A stretch of 64,000 nt of DNA from Candidatus Marsarchaeota G1 archaeon BE_D (GTDB taxonomy: Archaea; Thermoproteota; Thermoprotei_A; Marsarchaeales; Marsarchaeaceae): positions 1 through 64,000 of the forward strand of contig NEXD01000001.1 in NCBI GenBank assembly GCA_003019595.1, read 5' to 3'. Numbering within the stretch: position 1 is the first letter of the stretch; every line of letters starts with the position of its first letter. The notes under the pieces were generated by a model. That model saw only the letters and a program-made list of their open reading frames with translations. It searched no databases and had not been told where the DNA came from. Position numbers and translations under genes: made by a program. This document shows, in pieces, positions 58,394-64,000 of this stretch.

Positions 58394-59953
58394 ATGCCTT
58401 CTAAAAAAGTGGCTTTTGTAGCTTTGATTATAATAATGCTAACTGGACTATCCAGTATGGTAGAAGCGTCGACTACGACAAACAACAATGTAGTAATTAG
58501 TGTCAACAGAAAAACAGTTTTATATACTAATTATGCAATTGCTCAAGATACTATAACTATAATGAATGGTAGTACAAATTCTTTAATAGCAGACTTTGGT
58601 TCAGGTATTCAAATACTTCAAATTAGTGGGCCAAATCTGAGCTATGCATACCAGTTCAGTACAAATCCTTCACGTGTCCTTCTTGTTTTCTCCCACGAAA
58701 TAGTTGCAGGCGATAAAATCGACATAAAATATATTTATTCTGGCTTTCTTAACTCAGGGATAGCAATTTTTCCTTTTCAAGCATCTTATTCTGTTGTAAG
58801 TGTAAATGACACTGGCGTTTTTGAATATGGTTTGGCAGGTCTTGGACCATCAGTAATCCAAGTACAAACCCAAACAAAAGTTGTTAATGTGACTAGTGGA
58901 CAAATTTTGAATTTTAATGGGACGACACCGCCATTTGTGTATGCCAAGGCCACTACAAATTTAAAACCGTCATTTCAAGCTTATATAACAAAGCTTATAA
59001 GGCAAATTAGTGTAGCAAAAAATCAACTGCTAATAAATGATGAATTAACTGTAGTTTGGTCCTCATATGATGCGGGTAATCAGTTATATCTTCTTTTGCC
59101 AAACGACGTTAACACAAAATCGATCTCTATATCTGATCTCTTTGGAAATTTGACTTCAAAATTTGCTCCAAATATTTTTCCTAACTATTCAGCTCTAGTT
59201 GTTACTACCCGTTATCAAATGCAGCAAGGTTCAAAATACGAGCTACACATTAGCTATTCTGTCCCAATCAGCGTCACTTCTTTGTCGCAAACAGGTTTTT
59301 ATGGTATGTATATATCTTCTATGGTTATTCAAATGTCTGGCGTAATACCGAAAAGTGACGAGTGGTACACTTCAGCTGGAAGCTATTACTTGACCTTTAC
59401 AAATATTGTACCTAATAGTAATGTTCTTAATATTCCTATTACTATACGTCGGCAATCGAATCTTTTTACCACAGGTAGCTATTTCGTTCTTGTTATAGGC
59501 GCTGTAGCTCTGGCTTCAAGCTATACGTATTCAAAAGTCAAAAGAAAGAAAAAAGAACAACGAATAAGTGAGGGAGTTGTTGCTTTACTAAAAGAAACAC
59601 TTTCTCTTCTCGAGAGAACGGTGGAGTCTTTTGACAAACTTTCCAAAGGCGAAATTAAATCAAATATAATTTCCGCATTGCTTGTAGCATTGAACGAGCA
59701 CGAAAAAAAGCTTTCAAAAGGTCTCACCGATGCTTTGGTGAGAAAAGAAATTGAGAAATCAAAAATTGACAAGATAATTTCGTCGTATAGAGAAGCCAAA
59801 AGCGCCTTTAGTGACAGCTCAGATTTGTATATTCAGTTTTCTAAAAAGAAGATAAAAGAAAGCGTCTATCTTCAAGTAAGGACTAGATACGAGAAAGCCT
59901 ATTTAAAAGCCATTCGTGAATTGAAGGAGCAAATATCAGATTTGTTGAGTTAA
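58394..59953 (+). CDS. Secreted/type I membrane protein with coiled-coil tail, ribophorin-like layout
   Basis: 519 aa from ATG 58394. Signal peptide VAFVALIIIMLTGLSSMVEA, then a Thr/Ser/Asn-rich ectodomain of about 350 residues with many NxS/T sites (NGST, NDTG, NVTS, NGTT). One TM helix follows (YFVLVIGAVALASSYTYS) and a lysine/glutamate-rich cytosolic coiled coil of ~130 residues. The ectodomain layout faintly recalls ribophorin I of the oligosaccharyltransferase; that is a guess. Other choices are S-layer or adhesion proteins. It neighbours glycosylation genes. Confidence 0.6.
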   Translation: MPSKKVAFVALIIIMLTGLSSMVEASTTTNNNVVISVNRKTVLYTNYAIAQDTITIMNGSTNSLIADFGSGIQILQISGPNLSYAYQFSTNPSRVLLVFSHEIVAGDKIDIKYIYSGFLNSGIAIFPFQASYSVVSVNDTGVFEYGLAGLGPSVIQVQTQTKVVNVTSGQILNFNGTTPPFVYAKATTNLKPSFQAYITKLIRQISVAKNQLLINDELTVVWSSYDAGNQLYLLLPNDVNTKSISISDLFGNLTSKFAPNIFPNYSALVVTTRYQMQQGSKYELHISYSVPISVTSLSQTGFYGMYISSMVIQMSGVIPKSDEWYTSAGSYYLTFTNIVPNSNVLNIPITIRRQSNLFTTGSYFVLVIGAVALASSYTYSKVKRKKKEQRISEGVVALLKETLSLLERTVESFDKLSKGEIKSNIISALLVALNEHEKKLSKGLTDALVRKEIEKSKIDKIISSYREAKSAFSDSSDLYIQFSKKKIKESVYLQVRTRYEKAYLKAIRELKEQISDLLS

Positions 59954-59993
59954 TATAGTAAGAATTAAATTTTAACTCTTTTTATTTATTTTT

Positions 59994-60066
59994 AGCCCCG
60001 TCGTCTAGCGGCCAAGGATGGGGGACTTTGGATCCTCCGACGCCGGTTCGAATCCGGCCGGGGCTA
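59994..60066 (+). tRNA. tRNA-Gln(TTG)
   Basis: Acceptor AGCCCCG pairs with CGGGGCT; D-arm GTCTAGCGGCCAAGGA; anticodon loop CTTTGGA with stem GGGGA/TCCTC; T-arm CGGTTCGAATCCG. No intron. The track ORF starting at 60018 begins inside it by chance. Confidence 0.93.
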
Positions 60067-60086
60067 TTATTGTGGTAGAACACGAA

Positions 60087-60884
60087 ATGAATGGATCTTT
60101 GAAACTGTTAATTTTTTGGAGATACACTTGTTATGAATCAACCAAATTGATAAAATATTTATCTGAAAAACTCATAAATTTAGAATTCGATATGGTTGGT
60201 ATACATATCCCACGTTTTTCTTTCGAAAAGGATGTAGCTAATATAAAAAATTTTTTAAAAATGCTCAACCTTCAAGTTCCTGTAATCCTTGATAACAACA
60301 AAACAATTTGGAAATCCTTCGGACAGCCATTAATTCCTTCAATTATAATAGTAAACAAAGATGAAATTTTGTTTGAACATTTTGGTGGTAATGGATACTA
60401 CTGGTTAGAAAACGGCATTGAAGACATTGAGAGAATATACCTTAATAAGAATATTATAAAGCACGATTTTGCCAATAGAATTCTTCTTGAATTTATAAAC
60501 AATTACGTGGAACATCCAATGTCAGTAACACCCGCTATTTACTTTGACATGAATAAAAAAATAAAACTAGATGGCAATTTTAAAAAGGATAAGCAATGTT
60601 TAGTGCTTGAAAGTTCAGATTACGTAAAAATAAGATTTAAAGGAAAGAGGGTAGACGTCGTATTAGAACCGATTTCTGATTATGACATAGTTGATGTGGA
60701 AATAAACGGAAAACCTGTTGCAACTCATATGATTGGTGAAGATGTTACTAAGGATAAGACAAAAAGTTTCGTTCGTGTGACTCTGCCCCGCATTTATAAT
60801 ATTATAAACGGCGGATGGGGAGAATATTTACTAAAACTCACTACACATCACGGGGTGAAAATTTATTCAATTGTTTTTCATTGA
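60087..60884 (+). CDS. Thioredoxin-like protein with DipZ-type C-terminal domain, CxxC incomplete
   Basis: About 265 aa from the ATG at 60087 (MNGSLKLLIFWRYTC); the track start lies in tRNA-Gln and GTG 60072 is an alternative. Residues 1-110 form a thioredoxin-like fold with FWRYTCYES, where the second Cys of CxxC is Ser, and cis-Pro in LIPSIIIV. The C-terminal domain (VDVEINGKPVATHMIGEDV) resembles that of DipZ-like proteins. Without a resolving cysteine it may not be a redox enzyme. Confidence 0.72.
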   Translation: MNGSLKLLIFWRYTCYESTKLIKYLSEKLINLEFDMVGIHIPRFSFEKDVANIKNFLKMLNLQVPVILDNNKTIWKSFGQPLIPSIIIVNKDEILFEHFGGNGYYWLENGIEDIERIYLNKNIIKHDFANRILLEFINNYVEHPMSVTPAIYFDMNKKIKLDGNFKKDKQCLVLESSDYVKIRFKGKRVDVVLEPISDYDIVDVEINGKPVATHMIGEDVTKDKTKSFVRVTLPRIYNIINGGWGEYLLKLTTHHGVKIYSIVFH

Positions 60885-62359
60885 GGGTTTTACAAACTTG
60901 TGATAGTAGATAGGGCACATTTCTTTTGAGTTGTCTTCAAAACATACATTAAACGTATGGCATGGCGGTAAGGCGTAAAATGCCAACGTCCTGTTACCAG
61001 CGAAATTGATATCTCGTGAGCCCCATTCGATTTTGCTAGCTATTAGTTTTGCTATTGAACGAATTTCCCACTGTGCTTTTTCACAAGTTCTAAGCGGAAG
61101 ATTACCAATAATGTTCCAGCCATCTAATTCTATTACATCGTAAATATAGTGAGCATTACTTAAAAAGATCACCGCCTCCTCTTGTGAAATTTCATATTTC
61201 GTTTCGTTGTACAAGTCATATAACTCGCCAATCATTTCATGATATTTTTGTAAAAACTTGGAAGTTTGGATTTTTGGTGGCACAACATATTCAAATCTTT
61301 CTGCTGCGTTATAGATCGATTCAAAATCGTGATTCCATGTCCTGTGTCTAATTGCTTGATGAGCGGCTTCTAAAGACATCTTCACCAAAAATGTTGCTCT
61401 AATATGCAGTAGATTAGTGTAAAACGAAAGGTCATTATCGATAATTCTTTTTGCTATTTTTTCTTTATTTAATTCGAGATTGTTTTCATTAAAACTTAAG
61501 AGTGTCACTTTTTCTCCATTGCTTTTTTTGATGGCCTGCTCCACAAATTCATTTTTCCTCGAAAAAATTTGAGGTGCAGGATAATATCTGCGCAAATCAT
61601 AATTAGGCCCGCGATTACGGAAAACTTCAGGCGCGACTTTTACTAATTCGTTCTCAATTTGTGAGACAATGTCTTTTATAACGCTAGGTAAAGAAATAGA
61701 ATTGTTTTTTGAGCAAGCCACTAAATAAGTAAATTCTCTACCACCTCCTATTGTTGTAATATTACTATTTACCGCAAGCGGTAATACCGATCTTGCGTCT
61801 TCTTTGGGTATTTCGTTTTCTACCATCTCTTTGTAAAGGTTATACGAATGAGAAAGCACTTTTTTTGTTTTTCACTTAACTTGTCATTTTCCGATACTGT
61901 TTTTGGTAAACAAAAACTTTTTGGCTCGGTGTATCTTAAGGATTGTTGTTCATGCGAAAGATAATGAGGAGAGCATAAAAACAGCGATGCTAATCTAGGC
62001 ACATTTTCTCCGACAATCAAATAAGAACTCATATCAGCTATATCAATATGTCCACGAGCCAAAGTGTTGTCAAACACTTTATTTATATACGATTTTAGAT
62101 AAACTTTGATTCTCTCCTTAAGTTGGCCGTTAGTCAAATTTTCGTTTTCAAATGAAAATTTCTCAAGTTTTTTTCGCAAGATTTCAAAAATAGAATCAGA
62201 AGTGTGAGTTCCTGCTGCACACAAAGCGCAAAGGAGATCAGGACCGATTTCCATTTCTTTTGAGTAAGAGATCAAAGAAGCTGGAACAAACATACTATTA
62301 TCACTCACATGTGTGTATGCGACCACTCTGATAGCGGGCTCTTTAAAGAAAACGCTCAT
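60867..62359 (-). CDS. thyX: Tandem ThyX-like (FAD-dependent thymidylate synthase family) protein, one frameshift
   Basis: Two ThyX-like domains in one gene of about 497 codons. The first has SPHYLSHEQQSLRYTE, an altered active motif. The second has RHRTWNHDFES, a full RHRx7S ThyX signature, followed by AERFEYVVPP. The first ORF ends after EKQKKCFLIR; in the -1 frame VLSHSYNLYKEMVE continues. The switch is at A_AAA_AAG (61859-61865); one extra A in the A7 run would join them. ThyX methylates dUMP with FAD and methylene-folate; the altered N-terminal copy may be structural. Confidence 0.85.
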
Positions 62360-62600
62360 ACCTCACAATATAATATATCGCCTTTATTATATTTAACTAA
62401 GCAATTGGTTCTCGCTTGTACCTAAACACCAATAATTGGTAAAATGGAACAAAGTAACATTCAAGTCGTAGTTAATTATTTCGCACTAAACAAAAGATGA
62501 TGTCTGGATATTTTCTATACTTGGTTGACGCACTCTTACCTTTTAAGCTGGACACAATCAGCAAACCATAAATTTTTATGATAAAACAAACATAATTTAT
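62360..62600. other. Intergenic region, nothing recognised except a TATA-like element
   Basis: Upstream of the ThyX gene on one side. AAATTTTTATG near 62570-62580 could be the TATA box of the downstream K-loop RNA candidate. No ORF or repeat. Confidence 0.35.
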
Positions 62601-62601
62601 C

Positions 62602-62676
62602 GGTGAAAGCGTACCGCGGAGATGGGCGGTCTGAGCTAATAGTGCAGTGATGACCCATTGCAGGTGCGGACGCCAC
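62602..62676 (+). ncRNA. Candidate kink-loop guide RNA (C/D-like)
   Basis: A GC-rich island before tRNA-Ala. CTGA (62631-62634) and GTGATGA (62647-62653) are placed as D'/C' boxes of a K-loop. They are enclosed by ATGGG/CCCAT and an outer GCGT-A-CCGC/GCGGACGC stem. The sequence before CTGA (GATGGGCGGT) is complementary to 23S 31688-31697 over 10 nt; the sequence after GTGATGA (CCATTGCAG) to 16S 28932-28940 over 9 nt. Terminal C and D boxes are not clear, so class is uncertain. Confidence 0.55.
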
Positions 62677-62687
62677 TAAAAAAGGAT

Positions 62688-62697
62688 TTAAAAACCT
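62688..62697 (+). promoter_or_regulatory. TATA box of tRNA-Ala
   Basis: ATTTAAAAAC is centred about 26 bp upstream of the mature tRNA 5' end. Confidence 0.55.
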
Positions 62698-62717
62698 TTT
62701 CGTTTTTATTAAAATGC

Positions 62718-62790
62718 GGGCTGGTAGCTCAGTTGGCAGAGCGTCCGCTTCGCACGCGGAAGGTCGCGGGTTCAAATCCCGCCCAGTCCA
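62718..62790 (+). tRNA. tRNA-Ala(CGC)
   Basis: Acceptor GGGCTGG pairs with CCAGTCC (one G-U); D-arm TAGCTCAGTTGGCAGAGC; anticodon loop TTCGCAC with stem TCCGC/GCGGA; T-arm GCGGGTTCAAATCCCGC. No intron. Its last 19 bases overlap the 3' end of the PLP gene on the opposite strand. Confidence 0.94.
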
Positions 62791-63998
62791 TCAATTTTCT
62801 CAAAAGCCCCTGTGAGATCAGAGATAATATCTTTAATATCTTCTATACCAACAGAAATTCTTATTAGGCCCGGATTTATGCCCATTTCACGAAGTTCTTC
62901 TTCAGATATACCTGTCCTTGGATGATGAGAAGTATCACGTGGAATAGTAACAAGAGTGTGAATACTTCCAAGACTTGGCGCTTTTTTGCATATTTGCAAC
63001 TTTTCGACGAATCTCCTAGCAACTTCGTCTCCACCAGCTATCTCAAAGCTTACCACTCCTCCAAACCCTCTCAAAAGCCGTCTTGCGACAGTATAATCAG
63101 GATGTGAAGTTAAACCGGGATAGTAAACTCTTTTGACTTCGTTTACTTTTTCAAGAAAACGAGCCAAAGCCATTGCGTTTTGGTTTTGTCGTTCCACTCT
63201 TATCGCGAGGGTCTTTAAACCTCGAGAAAGCAAATAAGCATCAAGAGGGTTGATGTTACCGCCAATCTTTGTCCTAATTTGTCTTATTTTTCTTATAATT
63301 TCTATATTAGATACCACAGCACCAGCAATAAGATCACCATGACCATTTAAGTACTTTGTTGCGCTATGTATTACTATATCCGCACCAAACTTTAGTGGGT
63401 TCTGATTATACGGCGATGCAAAGGTTGCGTCGACCACGACCATAATTTCATGCTCTTTCGCAATTTTTGAAGCTTTTTCTAAATCCGCTACTCGAAGAAG
63501 CGGATTAGTTATTGATTCCAAATAAAGAATCTTTGTGTTCTTTTTTATCAAATCTTTAATTCTTTCGATGTGCGAGACTGAAACAAAACTTGTTTCGATG
63601 CCAAATTTTGGAAGCTCGTATTTCATTAAAGAATAAGTTTGACCATAAAGTTCTTTTATAGAAATCATATGATCCCCTTTTGCTAAAATGGCTAAAAGCG
63701 TCGTAGATATGGCCGCCATTCCAGAAGAAAAAACTAAACAAGCCTCTCCACCTTCTAAAGTTGCTATTTGTTGTTCAACTGTAGTTATTATTGGGTTACC
63801 ATAACGAGTGTATATATATTCCTCATTTGAGAGAGGATCCCTTAAAACATTTTCATTCGAGTTAGGGTTGATGAACGCATCTTGGACAAAGATAGGTGTT
63901 AAAAAACTTCCGTAACGTATATCAACGATTTGCCCCGAATGCACCGCTTTTGTAGAAATCCCCCACTCCTTATTTTGATTTTTCATATTCTTTCTCAT
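62772..63998 (-). CDS. Cys/Met metabolism PLP enzyme (cystathionine gamma-synthase/lyase or methionine gamma-lyase type)
   Basis: A 408-aa fold-type I enzyme. PLP lysine in HSATKYLNGHGDLIAG (about K213); DATFASPYNQNP supplies the PLP Asp; substrate-binding GGVVSFEI region near the C-terminus. Reaction type within the family cannot be fixed. ATG 63998 or the internal ATG 63986 (MKNQNKEWG) may be the start; upstream sequence is outside the window. The stop codon lies inside tRNA-Ala on the other strand. Confidence 0.9.
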   Translation of the reverse strand: MRKNMKNQNKEWGISTKAVHSGQIVDIRYGSFLTPIFVQDAFINPNSNENVLRDPLSNEEYIYTRYGNPIITTVEQQIATLEGGEACLVFSSGMAAISTTLLAILAKGDHMISIKELYGQTYSLMKYELPKFGIETSFVSVSHIERIKDLIKKNTKILYLESITNPLLRVADLEKASKIAKEHEIMVVVDATFASPYNQNPLKFGADIVIHSATKYLNGHGDLIAGAVVSNIEIIRKIRQIRTKIGGNINPLDAYLLSRGLKTLAIRVERQNQNAMALARFLEKVNEVKRVYYPGLTSHPDYTVARRLLRGFGGVVSFEIAGGDEVARRFVEKLQICKKAPSLGSIHTLVTIPRDTSHHPRTGISEEELREMGINPGLIRISVGIEDIKDIISDLTGAFEKIDGLGGI

Positions 63999-64000
63999 GA

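Noticed and set aside
62536-62775. ORF of 79 aa on the minus strand (MNPRPSACEADALP)
   Set aside because: It is the antisense of tRNA-Ala and of the K-loop RNA; such peptides are a common artefact over tRNA genes.

Overview
The window is a gene-dense piece of an archaeal chromosome, AT-rich in its protein genes and strongly GC-rich in its structural RNAs. Archaeal identity rests on topoisomerase VI, thermosome, aIF1A, aIF2-beta, NMD3, Pelota, DnaG primase, the PsmB proteasome subunit, TiaS, CarS, Sec61-beta, SRP 7S RNA and C/D box sRNA. Ribosomal protein S26e, and a 16S-23S operon without a spacer tRNA or a following 5S gene, point to the TACK side rather than Euryarchaeota. The contrast between GC-rich RNA and AT-rich genes suggests a thermophile. 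I cannot name the lineage with confidence.

Layout. 1-1.6 kb: end of a flippase-like membrane protein and a decayed tnpB. 1.6-6.8 kb, minus strand: topoisomerase VI A/B, an aDim2-like KH protein, aIF1A, NMD3, a DUF424 protein and aIF2-beta. 7-12 kb: ProRS, a PfkB kinase, a THUMP protein, Cgi121 (KEOPS), a phosphoribosyltransferase, a ubiquitin-like SAMP/MoaD protein, a C/D sRNA and S17e. 12.4-17.5 kb: thermosome, Dph5, DUF357-RibL, RibK, translin and PsmB. 17.6-22 kb: UPF0248, NOG1, zinc-ribbon proteins, Sec61-beta, ZPR1 and DUF2070. 22-26.5 kb: a class III aminotransferase, threonine dehydratase, initiator tRNA, TiaS and an Lrp-type RAM protein.

26.8-33.2 kb is an RNA island: tRNA-Ile with an intron, the 16S-23S operon with bulge-helix-bulge processing stems, tRNA-Glu with an intron, tRNA-Ser and SRP RNA. 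33.2-34.5 kb is decayed sequence. 34.5-44.8 kb: TtuA/Ncs6, a radical SAM protein, Pelota, DnaG, a GC-rich unidentified RNA, PheT/PheS, PPAT, tRNA-Arg, tRNA-Leu, UPF0148, UPF0147 and dTMP kinase. 44.8-54 kb: HD hydrolase, XPD-like helicase, RadB-like ATPase, CarS, PUA protein, AIP-synthase-like enzyme, S26e, an acidic peptide/zinc-ribbon/ABCE1 operon and TIM. 54-64 kb: envelope/glycosylation genes, a type I membrane protein, tRNA-Gln, a thioredoxin-like protein, tandem ThyX, a kink-loop RNA candidate, tRNA-Ala and a Cys/Met-metabolism PLP enzyme.

Functional themes. Translation and ribosome biogenesis or recycling dominate (aIF1A, aIF2-beta, NMD3, NOG1, aDim2, ABCE1, Pelota, S17e, S26e, SRP RNA). 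tRNA modification (TiaS, KEOPS, THUMP, SAMP with TtuA), FAD synthesis (RibK/RibL), ether-lipid synthesis (CarS, AIP synthase) and thymidylate supply (ThyX, Tmk) form smaller modules.

Most notable: a C/D sRNA whose D' guide matches the 16S gene of this window over 13 contiguous bases; a second K-loop RNA with matches to both rRNAs; a 97-nt GC-rich RNA of unknown class; a 46-aa almost purely acidic peptide upstream of a zinc-ribbon gene and ABCE1; a GC-shifted block in the thermosome apical domain; and five genes each lacking one base in an A/T homopolymer. The last pattern looks mainly like sequence error, although two cases carry an in-phase A_AAA_AAG heptamer.
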